Positions 16,755 through 24,742 of a DNA stretch of 26,052 bases are shown in pieces. A program made the position numbers and the translations under genes. The stretch comes from an uncultured Actinomycetes bacterium (lineage in GTDB: Bacteria > Actinomycetota > Actinomycetes > Nanopelagicales > Nanopelagicaceae). Every line of letters begins with the position of its first letter. Positions within the stretch are counted from its first letter, which is position 1. The notes under the pieces are model-generated. The model saw only the letters and a program-made list of their open reading frames with translations, did no database searches and was not told the DNA's origin. The stretch spans positions 1-26,052 of the forward strand of contig CAITKS010000072.1 of NCBI GenBank assembly GCA_903893085.1, written 5' to 3'.

Positions 16755-16789
16755 GGATACATTCTCGCATCCTGATAGCGTTAGGCGCT
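16755..16789 (+). promoter_or_regulatory. Divergent promoter region, metallopeptidase / 114-residue protein (35 bp)
   Basis: On the plus strand TAGCGT (16776-16781) ends eight bases before the metallopeptidase ATG, fitting a leaderless start. On the minus strand no TANNNT sits at the same distance; the closest is GAGAAT, six bases before the ATG at 16754, with one mismatch. The minus-strand promoter is therefore uncertain. Confidence 0.42.
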
Positions 16790-19171
16790 ATGGCAAGGAA
16801 AAATTCTCGATATCCCGCGCGAAAGATCGCGATATCGACTCTCTTTGTCACTTTACTTCTTGGACTCCTAACTCCGACTTCGGCAGATGCTTTAGTTCTG
16901 GTACGCCCTTCAACTCAATGGGGAAATGTATATGCCGGACCTGCAACAACCGATACGCCGCAGAAAAAACCTAAAGTTGCTTACCTTGAGAAGAAATCAA
17001 AAATTGTAGTTAAGTACAACGGTTTTCCTGAGTGGACAAAGATTCAAGTTCAAGCCGCAATTGATGTGTGGGCTGCAAATTTCGAATCTAAAGTTCCTAT
17101 CTATATAGAAGCGAGCTGGGGGCGATCATCTTCATCTAGCATCTTGGGCAGCGCGCGCGCAGGCAGTTACTTTGCGAATTTTTCAGGTGCACCTGATTCC
17201 AGCCTTTGGTATCCATCAGCGCTGGCAAATGCCCTCGCAGGTAAAGATTTAGATGGCGATAATCCCGAAATGATAATTACCGTTAATTCACTTGCTACTT
17301 GGTATCGCGGCACAGGAGTTGGGCCAAGTAAAACTGAATACGATCTGCAATCTGTAATTTTGCATGAAATGGCGCACGGTTTCGGTTTTCTCTCTACTGA
17401 TAGTTACGACGATTTCTTTGGATACGGATCAATTGATCAACCAACTCCATATGATGCATATGTTCAAACAGGAGATGGCCGACGTTTATCCGATCTTCCA
17501 TCTCCATCATTAGAACTTGGCGAAGCGCTAACTTCAAAGTTGGTTTGGTCTGGGACTCAAGGAATTGCGGCAAATGGCGGCGTTAAACCACTTCTTTACA
17601 CACCAAAAGTTTATGAAGATGGTTCTTCGGTTAGCCACTTAGATGAGGCAACATTTTCAAAAGCAGGCCCTGATGCGGTGATGTCGCCAAATTTAGATGC
17701 CGGTGAAATTTTCCACGAACCAGGTCCGCTGCTTTTGGCAATGATGCAGGATTTGCGCGCTAAGCCTCCTGTAGGAATTGCAGTTGGTATTCCACAAGTA
17801 GTGCGAAATCCACAAGCACTGGCATCTGATTCTGGTGCGATTATTAAATTTGATCCACCTGCAAATGCCCGTGCTGCTCAAATAACCAGTTACACAGTTA
17901 AGAATGTAAAGACTGGCGCTGAAAAGAGTTTTATCTCTAGCCCTGCTGTAATGACTGGGTTAAAGAATGGCACTACCTATACCTTCACAATTACTGCATC
18001 CAATTCCTTGGGCACATCTGAACCAGTTACAACTAACGTAATTACCCCGCAGGCAGCCTGGAAAAAGTCAGTGATTGATCCTGCAGCGGATGCCCATAGA
18101 TTGACTTCAGTAACCTTTAATTCAAACCCAGCCGTCATTTATCAAGATGCAAATATCGGGGCGCTAAAGATCGCTCTTTGGAACGGAAAAATCTGGAGCA
18201 AGTTATATGTAGATGGACGTGGTGGTTCTGCCGGACGCACTCGCAATCCAATTGCTGGTGACGTTTCTGCATGTGTAAGCGGCTTCGGGAAAAGCCAGAT
18301 GTTGCATATTTTCTACTCTGATTCTGTTGATAAGGATCTACGTTATGCAACTTACGATGGCAAGGTTTTCAAGTATGAAATCATCGATGGCAACGGAACT
18401 GCGGTTAACAATTATGAAGATCCAATTCGTATCCGAACCGCCAGCGATGTCAGCGTTGCAAATGCCTGCTCAGTAAGTTCTTCAGGTGTACAAGTTTTTT
18501 ATCGTGATGAATCTCAGGGAATTCTGCTCGGAGCCGTACGTGCAAAAGGTGCAATTGATTGGAAATACGAATTAGTCGATGGCGATCGCAAAACAGATGA
18601 TCGAACAACAGGTGATGTTGCCTTCCATTTAGATGCACTTTTTGATGGCAAAGATACGATTTTGCTTTATGACTCAATTTTGACAATTAACCAACGCAAG
18701 GAAGCAACCTCGGGTGCGATTCGTACCGCACAACGCAACGGTCTAAGTCCAGCGGCTTGGAAATACAAAACACTCGACATATCAGGTGGACCGATCGCAG
18801 TCGTTGGTTATGACGTCGTTCTGCAAAAAGGTGCTCGTGGAATTTTAGCCACCTGGATGACTTCATCGACCCTAAGTCTTCCAAACGCAGACCAAATTAG
18901 GTGGACCTATTTATCTGACCCAACCAGCTTTAAAACTTTAGGTACAACTGGTTATGGAACACCAAGTAAATTCCTGAGCAGTAACGGCTCCACCAGCGTC
19001 TTTAACTGCCAAAGCCGCCTATGTGCAATTGATGTCGCTAAAGGTTCTATTTCGCTAATTGCAAAGGAACAAAACTTAGATGGGTTTGATTCCACTTGGA
19101 TTGTCTTGAAAAACGTCCGCTTCTTAATATCTGGAATCAAGAATCAATTAGTTTCACTAAGTCCGCTCTAA
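16790..19171 (+). CDS. Secreted HExxH metallopeptidase with Fn3 domain and propeller-like repeats
   Basis: This 793-residue protein begins with a basic region and hydrophobic core ending near TPTSADA (about residue 34), a Sec signal peptide. The zinc motif is HEMAHGFGF (H192, E193, H196). In metzincins the third ligand would be residue 202, but that is serine. H283 in VSHLDEATF, followed by a possible Met-turn at AVMSP (M298) and HEPGP, is a better candidate, an arrangement like leishmanolysin's distal histidine. Residues about 345-420 are a fibronectin type III domain (SYTVKNVKTG, NGTTYTFTITASNSLG). From about 430 on, four or more repeats of the form YxD...W.Y..VDG suggest a beta-propeller or similar binding region. 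There is no membrane anchor, so it is likely exported. The substrate is unknown. Confidence 0.75.
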   Translation: MARKNSRYPARKIAISTLFVTLLLGLLTPTSADALVLVRPSTQWGNVYAGPATTDTPQKKPKVAYLEKKSKIVVKYNGFPEWTKIQVQAAIDVWAANFESKVPIYIEASWGRSSSSSILGSARAGSYFANFSGAPDSSLWYPSALANALAGKDLDGDNPEMIITVNSLATWYRGTGVGPSKTEYDLQSVILHEMAHGFGFLSTDSYDDFFGYGSIDQPTPYDAYVQTGDGRRLSDLPSPSLELGEALTSKLVWSGTQGIAANGGVKPLLYTPKVYEDGSSVSHLDEATFSKAGPDAVMSPNLDAGEIFHEPGPLLLAMMQDLRAKPPVGIAVGIPQVVRNPQALASDSGAIIKFDPPANARAAQITSYTVKNVKTGAEKSFISSPAVMTGLKNGTTYTFTITASNSLGTSEPVTTNVITPQAAWKKSVIDPAADAHRLTSVTFNSNPAVIYQDANIGALKIALWNGKIWSKLYVDGRGGSAGRTRNPIAGDVSACVSGFGKSQMLHIFYSDSVDKDLRYATYDGKVFKYEIIDGNGTAVNNYEDPIRIRTASDVSVANACSVSSSGVQVFYRDESQGILLGAVRAKGAIDWKYELVDGDRKTDDRTTGDVAFHLDALFDGKDTILLYDSILTINQRKEATSGAIRTAQRNGLSPAAWKYKTLDISGGPIAVVGYDVVLQKGARGILATWMTSSTLSLPNADQIRWTYLSDPTSFKTLGTTGYGTPSKFLSSNGSTSVFNCQSRLCAIDVAKGSISLIAKEQNLDGFDSTWIVLKNVRFLISGIKNQLVSLSPL

Positions 19172-19172
19172 T

Positions 19173-20369
19173 TTAATTCGCAGGAATCTGTAACAACTTT
19201 CCCGCCGAAGTTAAAAGAATTAATCCGCCAGTACTCGAATAAGCAGATGCCACAGGCGCGATTAAGTCGATAGATGAATAAGCGCCGATTAGAACGCCTT
19301 TGCTATCAAATTGCAGAACTGCAGATTGGCCCTTAACAATCTTTAAACCAGTCACACCTTTGACGGCGGATGTTGGTTCCAGGATTGCAAAAAATGATCC
19401 GTTTGGGCCAGCAGAACTTAACGTCGATCCACTGGATGCGATACGCGTTGTCCATATTGGTGCAAATGAAGAATTGAATTTAGTTAACGCACTCTCCACG
19501 GTGACACCACTTCGCACAGAACCGGTGACAAAGAGTGAGCCAGTTGCACTCTGCCAAGATCGAACCGCTTTGGGTGCGCTACTTCTAACAATGCTCATGA
19601 TTGATCCAGTTTTAGCAACTTTTATTAAGATTCCATCTACTCGACCGACTAATTTCTTTCCTCCCAAAGTCTCACTGCTTGATCCAAAGAGATAAGTGGT
19701 TCCATCGGGACTTCTTGTGATTGCATTTAATTTTGTCTTTGTAGTTCCAAGCTTTAGCTCGTTAGAGAATTTTCCTGCAGCGAAAGTGACCAGGAATTGT
19801 CCACTTTCACGCGAAGCCAAAACTGAAATTCCTGAAGTGCTAACTGAAATGGCATCTACTAGCGCCACGTTTGCAATCGAGGTCTGAGTAATTAACTCGC
19901 CACTTGAATTGATCTTCCAGATTGTTAAGTTATTCATATCAACGCGCAATGGTGGAATATTCTCTGCCACAATTCCGTCCGGATTTAGTGCTCCAGAAAG
20001 TGCAGTCGCTGTTTCTGGTTGTGGTGCCACGGCGCTATTTCCAGCTAACCAGAGCGATCCTTCTGCATCTATGGCCGATGCTGTTGCCACCTCATCTAAG
20101 CCAGAATCAACAGTTTTTGACCAGATTTCGGTGCCATTGAAATCAATGGCTCGAACTTTAATATCCGAAGACTGACCAACTATATTTTCATATGTAAAAA
20201 TCGTTTGTTTGGATACCAGCAAACCTTCGGTTTTCACACTTTGAATCAACGTTGTAATGGGCTTTGTTGATATGCCTTTGGGCGCAGCGTATGAACCCGT
20301 AACCGTCGCCATTGTTGCGATGATTACAGAGATTAGAAACTTGTTAAGCAAGTTCTTGCGAGCGATCAC
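19173..20369 (-). CDS. Secreted repeat protein, probable beta-propeller, function unknown
   Basis: This 398-residue protein starts with a signal peptide (KNLLNKFLISVIIATMATVTGSYAAP). The body is short beta-strand repeats such as VRAIDFNGTEIWSKTV, TIWKINSSGELITQ, TRSPDGTTYLFGSS, KFNSSFAPIWTTRI and LQFDSKGVLIGAYS, similar to PQQ-like or SBBP-type propeller blades. It has no catalytic motif and no membrane anchor beyond the signal. The GTG at 20369 overlaps the end of proC by 26 bases, with AAGG shortly before it. A TTG six codons later, still inside the proC end, would give a tidier signal peptide. It is probably transcribed with proC, and its end is one base from that of the metallopeptidase. 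Confidence 0.6.
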   Translation of the reverse strand: MIARKNLLNKFLISVIIATMATVTGSYAAPKGISTKPITTLIQSVKTEGLLVSKQTIFTYENIVGQSSDIKVRAIDFNGTEIWSKTVDSGLDEVATASAIDAEGSLWLAGNSAVAPQPETATALSGALNPDGIVAENIPPLRVDMNNLTIWKINSSGELITQTSIANVALVDAISVSTSGISVLASRESGQFLVTFAAGKFSNELKLGTTKTKLNAITRSPDGTTYLFGSSSETLGGKKLVGRVDGILIKVAKTGSIMSIVRSSAPKAVRSWQSATGSLFVTGSVRSGVTVESALTKFNSSFAPIWTTRIASSGSTLSSAGPNGSFFAILEPTSAVKGVTGLKIVKGQSAVLQFDSKGVLIGAYSSIDLIAPVASAYSSTGGLILLTSAGKLLQIPAN

Positions 20370-21153
20370 GTGCTGCCTTCATAGCTTTAGCAACAACACC
20401 AGAAATATCAGAGTCGTTAAAGGAATTAAGCGCAGCAAATGTTGTTCCGTTTGGGCTAGTTACTTTTTCTCGCAAGGTGGTAGGTGAATCACCAGATTGA
20501 TCGAGAAGTTTTGCTGCTCCTACAATTGTTTGAATTGTCAGCGTCGTTGCATCCTCGCGGGAAAGTCCAAGTGCAACCGCGCCATCGACCATTGCTTCAA
20601 CAAATCGAAAGAAATATGCCGGTCCAGATCCGCTGGTGGCAGTAACTGCATCTTGCAGATCCTCTTCTACTTCGATCACCTTGCCCACTGCTCCCAAGAA
20701 TCCAAGTGTGAAATGGCGTTGTTCCTCTGTCACTAATCCGCAACAAGAAATAGCCGACATTCCCGCTCCGACCAAAGCTGGTGTATTTGGCATTACTCGG
20801 ATCACTGGATTAGCACTGGTTCCGATTTGATCTGCGATATCCCTGATCTGCTTTCCGGCTACAAAGGAGATGATCAAAACACCCTTGCGAATTGCAGTTT
20901 TTATCTCCGCTAAAACCGTCGCCATATCTTGAGGTTTTACAACTAAGAGAATTAGATCGCTTTTCGCCACATTATCAATTAACCCAGCGTTCGAAACTTT
21001 GTAACTTTCCATTAATTCTGCAGCTCGTTCGGCACGCTTTTCAGAAATGGTGATTGCAGATGGGGAAATCCCATATGTAATAAGGGCGGATATCAAAGCC
21101 TCGCCCATAACACCGGCACCAATGACGGCGACCTGTTTTTCTGAATTAGCCAT
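20344..21153 (-). CDS. proC: Pyrroline-5-carboxylate reductase
   Basis: ProC reduces pyrroline-5-carboxylate to proline with NAD(P)H. Seen in 269 residues: the Rossmann motif VIGAGVMGEALI (GAGVMG, 12-17), LLVVKPQDM, RVMPNTPALVGAG, and the C-terminal dimer and active-site helix SGSGPAYFFRFVEAM. The family block usually written SPGGTT reads SPNGTT here, a change of the second glycine position to asparagine. The leaderless-looking start has TACTCT (21165-21160) ending six bases before the ATG. The gene is divergent from the cysteine-rich protein with only 30 bases between, and its 3' end overlaps the secreted repeat protein gene. Confidence 0.95.
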   Translation of the reverse strand: MANSEKQVAVIGAGVMGEALISALITYGISPSAITISEKRAERAAELMESYKVSNAGLIDNVAKSDLILLVVKPQDMATVLAEIKTAIRKGVLIISFVAGKQIRDIADQIGTSANPVIRVMPNTPALVGAGMSAISCCGLVTEEQRHFTLGFLGAVGKVIEVEEDLQDAVTATSGSGPAYFFRFVEAMVDGAVALGLSREDATTLTIQTIVGAAKLLDQSGDSPTTLREKVTSPNGTTFAALNSFNDSDISGVVAKAMKAARDRSQELA

Positions 21154-21183
21154 AGCGAAAGAGTACGCGTAGGCTCTGCAACT
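21154..21183. promoter_or_regulatory. Back-to-back promoters, proC / cysteine-rich protein (30 bp)
   Basis: Two -10-like boxes stand back to back in 16 bases: AGAGTA (TACTCT on the minus strand, 21160-21165, six bases before the proC ATG), then CGCG, then TAGGCT (21170-21175, eight bases before the plus-strand ATG). There is no room for untranslated leaders. Each promoter's -35 would have to lie inside the coding start of the other gene. ACGCGTAGGCT (21165-21175) recurs at the menB/menE boundary. Confidence 0.5.
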
Positions 21184-21993
21184 ATGTCAGAAATTAAGCC
21201 AGGTTTTGCGCGCGATTGGGTTGAATTTACCGACCCAAACGATCCCGAAGAAATCTTCAAATGTGACCTAACTTGGCTCACCTCATACTGGACTTGTATT
21301 TATGGCGATGGTTGCAAAGGCGTCTTTGAAAATCGTCCAAACGCTGGATGCTGCACCGAAGGTGCAATGTATTCCGATGAGGATGATGAAGAGCGCGTAC
21401 GTAAAGCTGCAGCAGATTTAACTCCAGAAATGTGGCAATTCTTTGAGCAAGCTCGACCAAAGAAACCAAATGGACAACTTCGAATTTCAGATCTTGATGA
21501 AGATAAAGAACGAAAGACGCGCACAGTTGATGATGGATGTATCTTTTTAAATCGTAAAGGATACGAAGCGCCAGGATTTACTGGATCATTCGGTTGCGTT
21601 CTTCACCACTTGGCGCAGAAAGAAAATCGCCACTTTGTAGATACAAAACCAGATGTATGTTGGCAGCTTCCACTTCGCCGCAGTTTTGAAACTCGCGAAG
21701 TTGGCGAGCGCGAATATTCAATTACCGTCATCGGTGAATACGAAAGACTTGCATGGGGCGATGGCGGAGATGATTTCGATTGGTATTGCACTAGCAACAC
21801 TGATGCGCATATTGGCAGCGAACCGGTTTACATCTCTAATCGCACCGAACTCCAAGCTTTGATGGGTGAGGCGGCATACGCTGTTCTTGCCGAGCATTGC
21901 GATAAGCGCGTTAAGGGAATCAACGATGCCAAAGCGCGCTCACTTCCACTCTTTGTTATCCAACACCCAGCAACCATCGCCGCTGGGAAGTAG
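21184..21993 (+). CDS. Conserved cysteine-rich protein, possible metal or Fe-S binder (YkgJ/DUF3109-like)
   Basis: This 269-residue soluble protein has ten cysteines: 27, 38, 44, 56, 57, 119, 138, 159, 202 and 239. The spacing C-x10-C-x5-C-x11-CC, then DDGCIFL, FGCVLHHLA and KPDVCWQLPLRR resembles the layout of YkgJ/DUF3109 proteins (a CC pair, C in a xxCxFL element, CxxH, then KPxxCxxxPxR), which are thought to bind a metal or iron-sulphur cluster. The match is by eye and distant. A highly acidic stretch (SDEDDEERVRK) follows the CC pair. It has no signal peptide or membrane segment. It shares a 30-bp divergent promoter region with proC and sits 26 bases before radA. No function is claimed. 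Confidence 0.6.
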   Translation: MSEIKPGFARDWVEFTDPNDPEEIFKCDLTWLTSYWTCIYGDGCKGVFENRPNAGCCTEGAMYSDEDDEERVRKAAADLTPEMWQFFEQARPKKPNGQLRISDLDEDKERKTRTVDDGCIFLNRKGYEAPGFTGSFGCVLHHLAQKENRHFVDTKPDVCWQLPLRRSFETREVGEREYSITVIGEYERLAWGDGGDDFDWYCTSNTDAHIGSEPVYISNRTELQALMGEAAYAVLAEHCDKRVKGINDAKARSLPLFVIQHPATIAAGK

Positions 21994-22000
21994 TCACCCC

Positions 22001-22019
22001 TACGCTCTAGAGTTGGCCC
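22001..22019 (+). promoter_or_regulatory. -10-like box before radA
   Basis: TAGAGT (22008-22013) ends six bases before the radA ATG at 22020. TACGCT at 22001-22006 is an alternative. The spacing predicts a leaderless radA mRNA, though read-through from the upstream gene is possible. Confidence 0.42.
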
Positions 22020-23393
22020 ATGGCTAAGGTCGAGAAGGATCCATTTCGCTGCGCCGAATGCGGTTGGACATCCCAAAAATGGGTAGGGCGTTGCGGTGAA
22101 TGTCAGGCTTGGGGAAGCGTTGAAGAAATCGCTGCACCGAAGAAACTCTCACTTGTTCCTGGAAAAGTTACACATGCAGCAACCCCGATTGGCGATGTAG
22201 ATCTTTCTTCTGCACGTGCACGTGCAACTGGTGTCTCAGAACTCGATCGCGTACTTGGTGGTGGCCTTGTGCCGGGAGCAGCAATACTTCTTGCCGGCGA
22301 ACCCGGTGTTGGAAAATCAACGCTTCTTCTCTCAGTTGCAGCGCAAACCGCATCAAAAGGAATCCCTGCACTTTATATAAGTGGTGAAGAATCAGCCTCA
22401 CAAGTTCGTCTGCGCGCCGAAAGAATCAATGCAGTTGATCCAAAATTGTTTTTAGCATCAGAGACCGATCTAGGCGCCGTCATCGCACATATTGATTCTG
22501 TTAAGCCCGAACTTTTAATCATCGATAGCGTTCAAACAATTGGTTCATCGGCTGCAGATGGTTCACCAGGTGGTGTAACCCAGGTTCGCGAAGTTGCCGG
22601 CGCACTTATTCGAATCTGTAAAGATCGCGATATAACTTTGTTATTGGTTGGACACGTAACAAAAGATGGTTCTATCGCCGGTCCACGTCTGCTTGAACAT
22701 ATTGTTGACGTAGTTCTGCAATTTGAGGGCGAACGTCATTCCAGACTTCGTTTAATCCGCGCAATTAAAAATCGATTCGGTGCATCCGATGAAGTTGGTT
22801 GCTTTGATTTAAGCGATACCGGAATTGAAAGTGTGCTTGACCCAACTGGTCTTTTTACTTCACGTCACGCCGAACCAGTACCAGGAACTTGCGTAACAGT
22901 TACTTTGGAAGGTCGTCGCCCACTGCTTGCTGAAATTCAGGCACTTGTCAGCCAAGGGCGCGAAAACGATTTTGGAAATGCTCGTCGTGTTACAAGTGGC
23001 CTTGATTCTGCGCGCACATCAATGACATTGGCTGTTCTTGAACTCCGCGCAAATGTGCGCGTGGGTGGTCGCGATGTTTATGCCGCAACTGTTGGCGGAA
23101 TGAAAATGTCAGAACCGGCTGCAGATTTAGCACTTGCCCTGGCGGTTGCATCAGCTGCAAAAGGTTTAGCTCTCCCCGCAGATTTAGTTGCGATCGGTGA
23201 AGTTGGTCTTGCTGGTGAAATCCGTAAAGTGAGCGGAGTATCTCGTCGCTTAGCCGAGGCTTATCGTCTGGGATTTAAACGCGCACTGGTTCCCGCGGGA
23301 AGTGATGTAAAGATCGATGGCATGGAGATTTTCGAAGTCTCGCGCCTTGATCAAGCGTTGCAGCGCGTAAAAATCAATGGTGCAGACGCGTGA
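22020..23393 (+). CDS. radA: DNA repair protein RadA (Sms)
   Basis: RadA is a RecA-like ATPase that helps branch migration and processing of recombination intermediates. It has all the family parts in 457 residues: a four-cysteine zinc finger (C11, C14, C25, C28 in CAECGWTSQKWVGRCGEC), Walker A GEPGVGKST (93-101), Walker B around ELLIIDSVQT, the diagnostic KNRFG at 250-254, and a C-terminal Lon-like domain (about 285-450). In many actinobacteria radA is followed by disA. Here the next gene is a FAD-dependent oxidase whose GTG start overlaps the radA stop. Confidence 0.97.
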   Translation: MAKVEKDPFRCAECGWTSQKWVGRCGECQAWGSVEEIAAPKKLSLVPGKVTHAATPIGDVDLSSARARATGVSELDRVLGGGLVPGAAILLAGEPGVGKSTLLLSVAAQTASKGIPALYISGEESASQVRLRAERINAVDPKLFLASETDLGAVIAHIDSVKPELLIIDSVQTIGSSAADGSPGGVTQVREVAGALIRICKDRDITLLLVGHVTKDGSIAGPRLLEHIVDVVLQFEGERHSRLRLIRAIKNRFGASDEVGCFDLSDTGIESVLDPTGLFTSRHAEPVPGTCVTVTLEGRRPLLAEIQALVSQGRENDFGNARRVTSGLDSARTSMTLAVLELRANVRVGGRDVYAATVGGMKMSEPAADLALALAVASAAKGLALPADLVAIGEVGLAGEIRKVSGVSRRLAEAYRLGFKRALVPAGSDVKIDGMEIFEVSRLDQALQRVKINGADA

Positions 23394-24742
23394 GCCATTT
23401 AGTAGCGCTTTCTAAACTGCTTGGTCCAGATGTTTCATTGATCTCTGATCCAGATATCACCGCTTCATATTCACGCGATCAAGCACCCTTTGCAAAAAGT
23501 GCTTCACCCTTTGCAGTCTTACTTGCCAGAAGTGCCGCCGAAATTTCTATTGCCTTGAAATATGCCAATGAAAATAAAATCCCAGTTGTTACACGCGGAG
23601 CAGGTAGCGGTCTATCGGGTGGCGCAAATTCTGATGCGCAGAGCTTGGTTATTTCACTAGAGAAAATGAACCAAATCATTGAAATAGATTCAGACAACCA
23701 GATTGCTCGCGTACAAGCAGGTGTGATTAATCTTGACTTAGACACTGCAGCAAAAGAATTTGGTCTGGCATACCTTCCTGATCCAGCTAGCCGTGATTGG
23801 TCTTCGCTTGGTGGAAATGCTGCAACAAATGCTGGTGGCATGTGTTGCGTGAAATACGGTGTAACCAGCGCCCACGTTCGCGCCATGCAAGTTGTCTTGG
23901 CCAGCGGCGAAATTATCGAATTAGGCAAGGCCACAAAGAAATCTGTCACAACTTATGACTTGTTGCATCTGTTTATTGGCTCTGAAGGAACGCTGGGAAT
24001 CATCACTGAGCTAACTCTTAATCTAGAAATTCGCCCTGCCGCGCCCGCAACTTTAATTGCCACTTTTCCAAATATTGCAAAGGCTGCGGCTGCGGCTGCG
24101 GCGCTGTTGCAATATCGCCCCTCGATGTTGGAAATCGTCGATCAAACAACCTTAACGGCAGTTCAATCTTGGCATCCACTTGGTTTTGAAGTTGCAGGTT
24201 CGGTATTGCTAATGCAGTTAGATGAAAATCATTCACTGTGTGAAGCAGCGCTGACTACTTGTAAGCAATTTGATTTGATCGATGGTGTTTACTCTGACGA
24301 TCCAGCCGATGCTGCTGACTTAATTCGGGTTCGCAAGCTTGCTTATCCCGCTTTAGAGCGAATGGGTGCAACCCTGCTCGATGATGTGGCCTTGCCGATA
24401 ACTAAAATTGCCCAGTTCGTTGAACGTCTAGAAAAACTTAGCAAGGAAGTAAATCTAACTATCGGAATTTTTGGCCATGCTGGTGATGGAAATATGCACC
24501 CAACAATCGTGCATGACCATGGTGATGTAGATGCCGCAGAGCGCGCGCAGAAAGCCTTCGGTCAGATTATTGAAATTGCACAATCACTTGGTGGAACCGC
24601 AAGTGGTGAGCACGGCATAGGCTCCATTAAGTCAGGCTTTGTAACCAATGAGATTTCAAAGACTGTAATCGATTTACAGCGCGCGGTTAAGAAAGTCTTT
24701 GATCCGAATTCGATCTTGAATCCAGGAAAGAAAATTCCTTAA
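23390..24742 (+). CDS. GlcD-like FAD-dependent 2-hydroxyacid oxidase/dehydrogenase
   Basis: This 450-residue flavoprotein has the PCMH-type FAD domain (TRGAGSGLSGGA near 68-79, ASRDWSSLGGNAATNAGG near 133-148, GSEGTLGIITEL) and the FAD-oxidase C-terminal domain (GIFGHAGDGNMHP, SGEHGIGSIK, DPNSILNPGKKIP). This is the pattern of glycolate oxidase subunit GlcD and D-lactate dehydrogenases; the substrate cannot be fixed. The usual GlcE and iron-sulphur GlcF subunits are not in the window, and no fused Fe-S domain is present, so it is more likely a stand-alone D-2-hydroxyacid dehydrogenase. Translation starts at a GTG overlapping the radA stop (GTGA). Six consecutive alanines are encoded by a short GGCTGC repeat near 24082. 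Its stop shares TTAA with clpC. Confidence 0.88.
   Translation: MSHLVALSKLLGPDVSLISDPDITASYSRDQAPFAKSASPFAVLLARSAAEISIALKYANENKIPVVTRGAGSGLSGGANSDAQSLVISLEKMNQIIEIDSDNQIARVQAGVINLDLDTAAKEFGLAYLPDPASRDWSSLGGNAATNAGGMCCVKYGVTSAHVRAMQVVLASGEIIELGKATKKSVTTYDLLHLFIGSEGTLGIITELTLNLEIRPAAPATLIATFPNIAKAAAAAAALLQYRPSMLEIVDQTTLTAVQSWHPLGFEVAGSVLLMQLDENHSLCEAALTTCKQFDLIDGVYSDDPADAADLIRVRKLAYPALERMGATLLDDVALPITKIAQFVERLEKLSKEVNLTIGIFGHAGDGNMHPTIVHDHGDVDAAERAQKAFGQIIEIAQSLGGTASGEHGIGSIKSGFVTNEISKTVIDLQRAVKKVFDPNSILNPGKKIP

Noticed and set aside
23479..23949. 156-codon open frame on the minus strand
   Set aside because: It is antisense to the FAD domain of the GlcD-like gene, whose motifs are complete in the plus frame; this frame shows no domain.
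24082..24105. GGCTGC hexamer repeat as a possible phase-variable tract
   Set aside because: Only about three units, each a whole number of codons (Ala-Ala), inside a conserved alanine-rich helix; changes would not shift the frame.
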